DNA of 5,188 nucleotides from Sideroxydans sp. Its GTDB lineage: Bacteria > Pseudomonadota > Gammaproteobacteria > Burkholderiales > Gallionellaceae. This document shows, one piece after another, positions 1 to 4,949 of this stretch. The stretch's first letter is position 1, and the number at the start of each line of letters is the position of its first letter. The DNA is taken from contig JAGVFD010000052.1 in the NCBI GenBank assembly GCA_020057805.1, forward strand, positions 1 through 5,188, read 5' to 3'. A model generated the notes under the pieces. The model was given only the letters and a program-made list of their open reading frames with translations, was not told the origin of the DNA and did not search any database. Both the position numbers and the translations under genes were made by a program.

Positions 1-243
1 CTCTCGGTCATTGGTGGCGGCGATGATTAACGTCATTCCCTCAATATGCGACGGAGCAAAGCGTGCAAGTACCGCCTCGACCCCCACCTGTTTAGCTAGC
101 TCCGCATCAATTTCAGGCGCGACCACACGCACGCTTGCGCCAGCCTCCAAGAAAACGCCTGCCTTGCGTTTGGCGACTTCACCCCCGCCCACTACGAGAC
201 ACCGCTTGCCTTTGATGTTATGAAAGACAGGTAAAAAATCCAT
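1..243 (-). CDS. cysG: Siroheme synthase N-terminal (precorrin-2 dehydrogenase) domain, partial
   Basis: This is the first 81 codons of a gene that continues past the left edge. The translation starts MDFLPVFHNIKGKRCLVVGG, then a Rossmann NAD-binding turn GGGEVAKRK (residues 19-27) and the strand IIAATND near residues 74-80. This matches the N-terminus of CysG/Met8-type proteins, which oxidise precorrin-2 to sirohydrochlorin with NAD and insert ferrous iron to make siroheme, the cofactor of assimilatory sulfite and nitrite reductases, in the cytoplasm. The catalytic Asp (Asp104 in enterobacterial CysG) lies beyond the window. It therefore cannot be told whether this is the trifunctional CysG with a methyltransferase half or the shorter dehydrogenase/chelatase. 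The ATG lies 1 nt after the stop of the DUF4202 gene (TAAAATG) with only a weak Shine-Dalgarno, so coupled translation is likely. The family call is firm; the exact symbol is less so. Confidence 0.92.
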   Translation of the reverse strand, partial: MDFLPVFHNIKGKRCLVVGGGEVAKRKAGVFLEAGASVRVVAPEIDAELAKQVGVEAVLARFAPSHIEGMTLIIAATNDRE

Positions 244-244
244 T

Positions 245-841
245 TTATTGCACCGCTTTTAGAATCAAGGGGACGAGTGCTTCAGGCAATTTAATTTTGC
301 CTGCCAAAGCAAATTCATGCGCGCTCGATGACATCTTGTTCCATGTTTTTTTGATGATGACGATCCATTTTGCCTCATCGTATTCAGGGTGCTGCCCAGC
401 AAAGGCAAGCATGTAATGTTCGATGAAAACCAAGTCCACTACGTCTTCCATCATCTGTGTTTCGGAATCCGTTTTCAGATTTTTCTTGCTGATAATGAGT
501 TGCGTACGGGCAATCGTCGCTTCGTCATAGCCCACTTCCTGCATCAGCTTGCCCGCCGTCGCGGCGTGAAATTTATACAGATTGGTGCGCCACAACATAT
601 AGCCAGGCTTGTCCATGGCGTAATCGCTGCGCGGATGCTTCCAACGTTGAATGTGCTGCGCACGGCAAGCTAATTTCACCGCTTCCGATGCTTCAGGGGC
701 AAAGCGTTCCTGCATTTCTGTCATGCGCTGTGCGTACAGCCATTCTTTGGGCAATTCCTTACCATCCAACATTTCCATGTTCGGGTCTTGCGCGTTGGCT
801 TGGTCAAAGGCGGCAATAGCGGATGCGTAATGTTGCGTCAT
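245..841 (-). CDS. DUF4202 family protein (function unknown)
   Basis: The 198-residue protein matches my recollection of the DUF4202 family (about 190 aa, bacteria and some fungi), whose function is not established. It has no signal peptide or membrane segment, so it is probably cytosolic. The recognisable core is HIQRWKHPRSDY (residues 63-74), GYMLWR (80-85), a helix with FHA (91-93) and a helix EDVVDLVFIEHYM (132-144). The spaced residues H63, H92, D133, D136, E141 and H142 on mainly helical segments recall a metal-binding helical fold such as HD-domain proteins, but that is inference. The ATG directly abuts the CYTH stop (TAAATG) and is preceded by AGGA at 8 nt, inside the CYTH gene. The 3' end is 1 nt from the siroheme synthase start, so it belongs to the same transcript. 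A link to siroheme, sulfur or nitrogen metabolism is possible by position only. Confidence 0.85.
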   Translation of the reverse strand: MTQHYASAIAAFDQANAQDPNMEMLDGKELPKEWLYAQRMTEMQERFAPEASEAVKLACRAQHIQRWKHPRSDYAMDKPGYMLWRTNLYKFHAATAGKLMQEVGYDEATIARTQLIISKKNLKTDSETQMMEDVVDLVFIEHYMLAFAGQHPEYDEAKWIVIIKKTWNKMSSSAHEFALAGKIKLPEALVPLILKAVQ

Positions 842-1447
842 TTAAGTAGTCCTGAATAAGCGATAACCATATTCCGCTTTGTTGGTGAGCTCGGGCGTAC
901 AAGGCACGATGGCGCGCAAGGCTTGCGCTAATTCAAACAAGGTCTGTGGTTCGCCGGATTTAAGTTCGAGTTCTAATTCCGAAATGGGGCATGACGCTGC
1001 ACCTGCAAGAATTTCTCCGTAATCCATGCACAACTCAATCTCTGCCCCGGCAAATTTCACCAGTCGAACATTGCGCTTAAAGGTGGTAACAAAAATAGGG
1101 CGTAGGTGATTTTTCACACCTGTGGGCAACACACCGCCGCTACGTTGCAAAATTTCAAAATCTAATTGCTCGCGTGGCACAAACGCTTCCCACTCGTTGC
1201 GCTGATGTAAGCCCGCCTGCATTTGTCCCCCGCCTTTTAAGGTTTGAATCCATTGCGTCCCTACTCGTCGCAAGCGCAATGCCATCGCATGCTGAAACAA
1301 GGTGAGGTCGGCGGTATCGTAATACACGCTATGCAAGTCAAGTGTGCGTGCGCGTGTTACAGCAATTGAGCGCACCCAAGGGTGATTTTTCAGCTTGGCG
1401 ATATGCGCTAGCGCGATACTTAATTTGAGTTCGGTTTCGAGTGCCAT
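842..1447 (-). CDS. Stand-alone CYTH domain protein (triphosphate tunnel family)
   Basis: A 201-residue CYTH protein. The hallmark ExExK motif is at the very N-terminus (E4, E6, K8 in ETELKL). It is followed by YYDT (42-45), a basic strand ALRLRR (56-61), TLKGG (69-73), RNEWE (83-87), IELCMDYGEI (137-146), the acidic strand SELELELKSG (156-165) and NKAEYGYRLF (189-198). These alternating charged strands build the tunnel that binds triphosphates and divalent metal in this superfamily, which includes inorganic triphosphatase (E. coli YgiF), thiamine triphosphatase and class IV adenylate cyclase. The resemblance is closest to the YgiF N-terminal half, but the CHAD domain usually found after it (YgiF is about 430 aa) is absent. 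Tripolyphosphatase activity is the best guess; the substrate cannot be read from sequence. The start lies 7 nt after the upstream TPM stop with no good Shine-Dalgarno, suggesting coupling. It is probably cytosolic. Confidence 0.9.
   Translation of the reverse strand: MALETELKLSIALAHIAKLKNHPWVRSIAVTRARTLDLHSVYYDTADLTLFQHAMALRLRRVGTQWIQTLKGGGQMQAGLHQRNEWEAFVPREQLDFEILQRSGGVLPTGVKNHLRPIFVTTFKRNVRLVKFAGAEIELCMDYGEILAGAASCPISELELELKSGEPQTLFELAQALRAIVPCTPELTNKAEYGYRLFRTT
850..853 (-). promoter_or_regulatory. Shine-Dalgarno for the DUF4202 gene
   Basis: On the minus strand AGGA lies 8 nt before the ATG at 841-839, within the last codons of the CYTH gene. It supports this start even though stop and start directly abut as TAAATG. 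Confidence 0.55.
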
Positions 1448-1454
1448 GCGAGGC

Positions 1455-1952
1455 TTACATCAGCACAGGATGATCTGGCAGTTCGTTAAGTTTACTGCCT
1501 TGTTGTGGGTAGTGTTGCTTGAGGTGTTCACCTACGCGAACGACACCTGCGAGTATGCCCGCTTCAAATTGGCCTTGGCGGAATGCCGCTTCCATTTCTT
1601 GGCAAATGGCCTCCCACGCAGCTTGTCCTAATTTTTCGTGAATACCTCGATCCGCCACAATTTCTACATCGCGGTCAGCCAGCAATAAATAAATCAGCAC
1701 GCCGTTGTTATGCACGGTGTCCCACACATGCAAATCAGAAAACACCTGAATCGCTCGTTCACGTGCGCTCTGCCCTGACCACAGTGCAGCCCCATCGAGT
1801 GCGTGCTCCACTGCAAATCGAATCTGCCCCGCGCATTGCGCTTCGGCATGAGCAATCGTGCTTTCTATTTTGCGCAGAGACGCTGCGGAAAAGTGCCGAC
1901 GCGCAGCCCACGAGCCGCTAAAAAGATGTTTGATGATGCGTTTGATATTCAT
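1455..1952 (-). CDS. Cytosolic TPM-domain protein (second TPM of the lemA cluster)
   Basis: A 165-residue protein of the TPM (TLP18.3/Psb32/MOLO-1, formerly DUF477) family. Its start resembles the small bacterial subgroup: a basic N-terminus with HLFSGSW (9-15) and RRHF (18-21), then GQIRFAVEHAL (42-52), SARERAIQVFSDLHVWDT (62-79) and the core NNGVLIYLLLADRDVEIVAD (82-101), ending RGIHEKLG (102-109). There is no signal peptide, no convincing membrane helix and no glycine-rich tail, so it should be cytosolic or peripheral, unlike its neighbour. A plant TPM protein has been reported to have phosphatase activity; for the bacterial subgroup the activity is unknown. The ATG directly abuts the stop of the first TPM gene (TAAATG) and uses a Shine-Dalgarno inside that gene. 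Adjacent TPM genes with lemA are a recurrent bacterial arrangement, suggesting a shared envelope-related job, but that role is inference. Confidence 0.9.
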   Translation of the reverse strand: MNIKRIIKHLFSGSWAARRHFSAASLRKIESTIAHAEAQCAGQIRFAVEHALDGAALWSGQSARERAIQVFSDLHVWDTVHNNGVLIYLLLADRDVEIVADRGIHEKLGQAAWEAICQEMEAAFRQGQFEAGILAGVVRVGEHLKQHYPQQGSKLNELPDHPVLM

Positions 1953-2804
1953 TTACCAATCCCCTGAAGCACCACCACCACCGAAGTCTCCCCCACCACC
2001 GCCCCAACTACTGCTACCGCCACTCCCTCCTCCGCCTCCCCAACCCATAGGAAAGGATGAGCCACGACTGTTTGAGCCGAACGCCAGCGAAAAGATAAAT
2101 GCGATGGCACCCATGATGAGTGCCGCACCCAGCGATAACAAAGTGAGCCACGCCACGCCGCCCACTAACCCGCCCACCACCAGGCCGCTGGGCAACCTAC
2201 CCAACAAAGGGCGAATGATGGCATTGCCAAATATGAAGATGAGAAAACCGATGCCGATGACATTACTGAAATCATCCTGCGCATTAGATGGCGTTGCGCT
2301 GGGCGCAGGCAGCGGCAGCGCTTCGCCTTCAATCACTTTAATCAACGAATTGATGCCCGCATCCATTCCCGCATAAAAATTACCTTGCTTAAACTCGGGG
2401 CTGATGACTTCCGCAACAATACGTTTGGTCGTTGCATCATTCAACGCGCCCTCTAATCCATAACCCACTTCGATGCGCAACTTACGATCATCTTTGGCGA
2501 TGATTAACAGCACACCATCGTCCACCCCTTTGCGCCCAATTTTCCACGCTTCAACCACGCGCAAACTAAATTGCTCAATGGCTTCAGGTTGTGTAGTGGA
2601 CAATACCAACAGCGCGATTTGCGCGCCTTTACTGGCTTCAAAAGCAGCCAGTTTGGCTTCGAGTGCTTGGGTTTGTGCGACATCCAGCGTCGAGGTTAAA
2701 TCGGTCACACGATGCGTAAGCGTAGGAACGGCAACCTCGGCTTGCGCTGTTCCGATAAGGAACAACGCAATTAAACCGACGCGAATCCATGAGGAAAAAT
2801 TCAT
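1953..2804 (-). CDS. YgcG-like TPM-domain membrane protein with signal peptide and Gly-rich tail
   Basis: A 283-residue envelope protein. Residues 1-22 form a signal peptide (hydrophobic core about 9-20, cleavage expected after AQA at 20-22). The TPM domain spans about 30-158, with the family core DDGVLLIIAKDDRKLRIEVG (95-114) running into YGLEGAL (115-121). A Pro/Ala/Ser linker (163-175) leads to hydrophobic segments at about 183-201 and 207-242, then a Gly/Ser tail (about 250-283) ending FGGGGASGDW, typical of this subfamily. The TPM domain should therefore be periplasmic, anchored by C-terminal helices. Biochemical function is unknown, although TPM proteins recur next to LemA. The ATG at 2804 is required for the signal peptide, yet no Shine-Dalgarno is visible before it and a repeat element ends only 8 nt upstream. 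The tail makes 1956-2055 a low-complexity C-rich tract on the plus strand. Confidence 0.92.
   Translation of the reverse strand: MNFSSWIRVGLIALFLIGTAQAEVAVPTLTHRVTDLTSTLDVAQTQALEAKLAAFEASKGAQIALLVLSTTQPEAIEQFSLRVVEAWKIGRKGVDDGVLLIIAKDDRKLRIEVGYGLEGALNDATTKRIVAEVISPEFKQGNFYAGMDAGINSLIKVIEGEALPLPAPSATPSNAQDDFSNVIGIGFLIFIFGNAIIRPLLGRLPSGLVVGGLVGGVAWLTLLSLGAALIMGAIAFIFSLAFGSNSRGSSFPMGWGGGGGSGGSSSWGGGGGDFGGGGASGDW
1960..1965 (-). promoter_or_regulatory. Shine-Dalgarno for the second TPM gene
   Basis: AGGGGA on the minus strand ends 7 nt before the ATG at 1952-1950. It is built into the last codons (Gly-Asp-Trp) of the preceding TPM gene and supports the abutting TAAATG start. Confidence 0.55.
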
Positions 2805-2812
2805 AAGGACGT

Positions 2813-2951
2813 TTCTATAAATTCGTCATATCGGCGAAAGCCGGTATCCAGACAATAAAATAAACAGTGCAAGGCACTGACACAAAAGCATTTTAATGAA
2901 TGCACTGGATACCGGCCTGCGCCGGCATGACGGAATTTTGGATTTATAGAA
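2813..2951. repeat. MITE-like palindromic intergenic element between lemA and the TPM gene
   Basis: Two 28-nt arms, 2824-2851 and 2905-2932, are inverted copies of each other with 24 of 28 positions matching. Each arm is itself a hairpin: 2829-2846 has a GAAA loop and 2910-2928 has a CTGC loop. Outside the arms a perfect 10-nt inverted repeat (TTCTATAAAT, 2813-2822 against 2942-2951) extends the symmetry. The centre holds a third small hairpin, CAGTGC-AAG-GCACTG (2865-2879). The arm has the form CGTCAT...CGGCGNNNGCCGG...ATCCAG, resembling dispersed CGTCATTCCCGCG-type palindromes common in proteobacteria and the Neisseria dRS3 type. No transposase is present, so any movement would be in trans. 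It fills most of the lemA-TPM spacer and ends 8 nt before the TPM start codon. It would be transcribed and could fold into a cruciform-like RNA affecting stability or polarity. Confidence 0.75.
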
Positions 2952-2976
2952 GTGCCCATAATGTGCATAGCACCCA

Positions 2977-3005
2977 TTCCTCTCCCACACTTGAGGGAGA
3001 AGGAA
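2977..3005. repeat. GC-rich hairpin just downstream of lemA
   Basis: TTCCTCTCCC (2977-2986) pairs with GGGAGAAGGAA (2995-3005) in a 10-bp stem with one bulged A, around an 8-nt loop ACACTTGA. It begins 17 nt after the lemA stop. Neither strand shows a T tract after the stem, so it is not a classical intrinsic terminator. It resembles the dispersed CTCTCCC/GGGAGAG intergenic palindromes of many proteobacteria. A role in protecting the lemA 3' end or reducing downstream expression is possible. Confidence 0.6.
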
Positions 3006-3021
3006 GTGGTGGCGGCTTCCA

Positions 3022-3621
3022 TTATTTAGCAGGAACAGTGGGAGCACCAAAATCCACTTTAGGCGCGGTTGAAATTGCCTTCTCGTCTTCCACGGTGAAA
3101 GAAGGTTTAACGGTATAGCTAAACATCATCGCCGTCAGATTAGTGGGGAAGGAACGTGTCAGCACGTTGTACTCCTGCACGTCTTTGATGAAGCGATTAC
3201 GTGCCACAGTGATGCGATTTTCCGTCCCTTCTAACTGCGCTTGTAAATCGCGGAAGATGGTGTCCGCCTTCAACTGCGGATAGTTTTCAGTCACCATCAT
3301 CAGCTTGCTCAAAGCCTGCGTCAGTTCGCCTTGCGCAGCTTGAAATTTCTTAAACGCTTCCGCATTGTTAATCAATTCTGGCGTGGCTTGAATAGTGCCG
3401 ACCTTGGCGCGCGCTTCGGTAACGCCAACCAGTACATCTTTCTCATGCTGGGCATAACCTTTAACGGTATTCACCAAATTAGGAATGAGATCGGAGCGGC
3501 GCTGATATTGGTTAAGCACTTCCGCCCAACCCGCTTTTACCTGCTCGTCTTTTGATTGAAAATCGTTGTAGCCACAACCGCTCAGCATCATCGTCAATAG
3601 TGCAATCCACAAGATACGCAT
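3022..3621 (-). CDS. lemA: LemA family lipoprotein
   Basis: A LemA-family protein of 199 residues. The N-terminus is a short lipoprotein signal (MRILWIALLTMM) with lipobox LSGC, lipidated Cys16. The next residue is Gly, not Asp, so by the Lol rule it should go to the outer membrane, facing the periplasm. Family motifs follow: NQYQRRSDLIPNLVNTVKGY (37-56), VTEARAKV (67-74), ENYPQLKA (112-119), RNRFIKDVQEYN (141-152) and FPTN (158-161). The mature part is almost all helical. LemA function is poorly defined; the family recurs beside TPM proteins, as here. The ATG at 3621-3619 is chosen because AAGGAG lies 8 nt upstream; an in-frame TTG two codons earlier would leave only 2 nt to that site. It is probably the first gene of the run down to the siroheme synthase, but the 217-nt repeat-filled gap after it may partly uncouple it. 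Confidence 0.95.
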   Translation of the reverse strand: MRILWIALLTMMLSGCGYNDFQSKDEQVKAGWAEVLNQYQRRSDLIPNLVNTVKGYAQHEKDVLVGVTEARAKVGTIQATPELINNAEAFKKFQAAQGELTQALSKLMMVTENYPQLKADTIFRDLQAQLEGTENRITVARNRFIKDVQEYNVLTRSFPTNLTAMMFSYTVKPSFTVEDEKAISTAPKVDFGAPTVPAK

Positions 3622-3629
3622 CGTCAAAT

Positions 3630-3635
3630 CTCCTT
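3630..3635 (-). promoter_or_regulatory. Strong Shine-Dalgarno that fixes the lemA start
   Basis: AAGGAG on the minus strand lies 8 nt before the ATG at 3621-3619 and only 2 nt before the in-frame TTG at 3627-3625. The spacing favours the ATG. Confidence 0.75.
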
Positions 3636-3654
3636 AATTAAATTCTAGAAAACA

Positions 3655-3754
3655 TTGTCCACGAAAGACACGAAAATACACGAACAAATCAAAGGAAAAT
3701 GCTCAATAACCTAGCAATGATCGCGATTTTTTATTTCGTGCCTTTCGTGGACAA
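3655..3754. repeat. Large inverted repeat with 21-nt arms between yhiN and lemA
   Basis: Arm 3655-3675 (TTGTCCACGAAAG then ACACGAAA) and arm 3734-3754 are inverted copies matching at 20 of 21 positions, separated by 58 nt. The left arm continues into another CACGAA unit (3679-3684), giving short tandem ACACGAAA-like units. Inside lies an 8-bp palindrome ATCGCGAT (3720-3727) followed on the plus strand by a T run. GTCCACGAAAGNCACGAAA sequences are, from memory, widespread as dispersed intergenic repeats in proteobacteria; this pair looks like a small non-coding mobile-type unit or a fold-back RNA element. It occupies most of the 146-bp lemA upstream region, so the lemA promoter must lie in or near it. 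Only a TAGAAT (-10 like, 3642-3647) is seen, with no matching -35. Confidence 0.7.
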
Positions 3755-3767
3755 ATTGGTTATTCAA

Positions 3768-4946
3768 TCAAACCACACACCCAGCAGCATAGCCCGAGGC
3801 CCACGCCCACTGAAAATTATAACCGCCCAATTGCCCCGTCACATCCATCACCTCGCCCACGAAATACAGTCCTTGCACTTCATTGCACTCCATCGTTTTA
3901 GACGACAACGCTTGGGTATCCACCCCGCCGCAAGTCACTTCGGCCTTGCTGTAGCCCATTGTGCCAGTGGGGGTGACTTGCCAATTATTCAAGCGTTCAG
4001 CTAACGCGGCCAACACTTTGGGGGAGTGTTGGTTAAGCGCTTTATTCTCGACGCTCCATTGCGTAGCAACGATGTCCGCCAGTTTTTTGGGCAAATACGC
4101 CGCCAAAAAATTGCTCAACAAAAGCTTACTCTTGGCGTGCTCGATGAACACTTCGCGCATATCCAAGTCGGGTAGTAAGTTGATAGACAGCGCCTGCCCG
4201 GCTTCCCAATAAGAAGAAATTTGCAAAATGGCAGGCCCACTCAAACCGCGATGTGTGAACAATAAACTTTCGCGAAAACTCGTCTTACCAAAACTCACTA
4301 CTGCATCCAACGTCGCACCCGATAAATCAGCATAAGTCGCCCATTGTTCAGGGTGAAAAGTGAGCGGCACCAGCCCCGGTTTGAGCTTGGTCATGGCAAT
4401 GCCAAACTGCTCGGCGACCTTATAGCCAAAGGGGGTTGCGCCAATTTTGGGAATAGACAAACCACCGGTGGCGATGACTAGTGCATCGGCTTGCAGCAAG
4501 CCGCGCGAGGTCATCACCGAAAACTTCGCGCCACGACGAATCTCGCCCACTTCGCACGGCCGTATCCAATTGACGCCCGCGTCGTCACACTCTTTTTTTA
4601 GCATGGCAATGATGGCTTCCGAGCCGTCATCACAGAACAACTGCCCCAAGGTTTTTTCGTGATAGCCAATGCTGTGCTTATCCAGCAGCGCGATGAAATG
4701 TTGCGGGGTATAACGCGATAAGGCCGAGCGGCAAAAATGCGGATTGTTTGACAGGTAGTTGTCGGGCTTGATGTTGAGGTTGGTGAAGTTGCAACGCCCC
4801 CCGCCCGAGATGCGAATTTTTTCAGCGAGTTTGGAATAGTGGTCGAGTAGCGTCACTTTGCGCCCCCGTTGCGCGGCGGTTAAGGCACACATCATGCCCG
4901 CTGCACCTGCGCCGATTACGATGACATCTGTTTGGATTGGATTCAT
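3768..4946 (-). CDS. yhiN: YhiN/HI0933-family FAD-dependent flavoprotein
   Basis: The 392-residue length fits this family (E. coli YhiN is about 400 aa), so the gene looks complete. The N-terminal FAD-binding Rossmann motif is IVIGAGAAGMMCA (9-21) with an acidic D35 ending the second strand. KIRISGGGRCNFTN (43-56) is the family signature. ATGG (159-162) is the second dinucleotide-fold motif, LLFTHRGLSGPAIL (228-241) marks the inserted domain, and GEVMDVTGQLGGYNFQWAWA (364-383) closes the FAD site. It is a soluble cytosolic flavoprotein annotated as an NAD(P)/FAD-dependent oxidoreductase or BaiN-like protein; its physiological substrate is unknown. The start lies 3 nt after the lactate dehydrogenase stop (TAAATAATG) with no clear Shine-Dalgarno, so coupled translation is likely. 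The stop is followed by a large inverted repeat rather than an obvious terminator. Confidence 0.94.
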   Translation of the reverse strand: MNPIQTDVIVIGAGAAGMMCALTAAQRGRKVTLLDHYSKLAEKIRISGGGRCNFTNLNIKPDNYLSNNPHFCRSALSRYTPQHFIALLDKHSIGYHEKTLGQLFCDDGSEAIIAMLKKECDDAGVNWIRPCEVGEIRRGAKFSVMTSRGLLQADALVIATGGLSIPKIGATPFGYKVAEQFGIAMTKLKPGLVPLTFHPEQWATYADLSGATLDAVVSFGKTSFRESLLFTHRGLSGPAILQISSYWEAGQALSINLLPDLDMREVFIEHAKSKLLLSNFLAAYLPKKLADIVATQWSVENKALNQHSPKVLAALAERLNNWQVTPTGTMGYSKAEVTCGGVDTQALSSKTMECNEVQGLYFVGEVMDVTGQLGGYNFQWAWASGYAAGCVV

Positions 4947-4949
4947 TAT

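Noticed and set aside
389..673. Plus-strand open frame of 94 aa opposite the DUF4202 gene
   Set aside because: It lies wholly antisense to a well-supported family gene and shows no recognisable domain.
1858..2376. Plus-strand open frame of 172 aa rich in proline
   Set aside because: It is the complement of the glycine-rich tail and membrane region of the TPM gene; the proline runs only mirror the glycine codons.
2977..3005. Intrinsic terminator after lemA
   Set aside because: The stem is good, but no T tract follows it on either strand.
2801..3050. Two overlapping minus-strand open frames of about 73 aa in the lemA-TPM spacer
   Set aside because: They run through the palindromic element. 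Peptides such as HAGAGRYP and LDTGFRRYDE are the usual spurious translation of this repeat class, and they overlap the lemA 3' end without a ribosome binding site.
3622..3627. Upstream TTG start for lemA
   Set aside because: It would sit only 2 nt from AAGGAG; the ATG at 3621-3619 has an 8-nt spacing and gives a standard lipoprotein signal.
3642..3647. Sigma-70 promoter for lemA based on TAGAAT
   Set aside because: No acceptable -35 hexamer is found 16-18 nt upstream, so the site is too weak to annotate.
2824..3754. CRISPR array or direct-repeat array
   Set aside because: The repeats are paired inverted copies, two per locus, of two different sequences, with no regular spacers and no cas genes.
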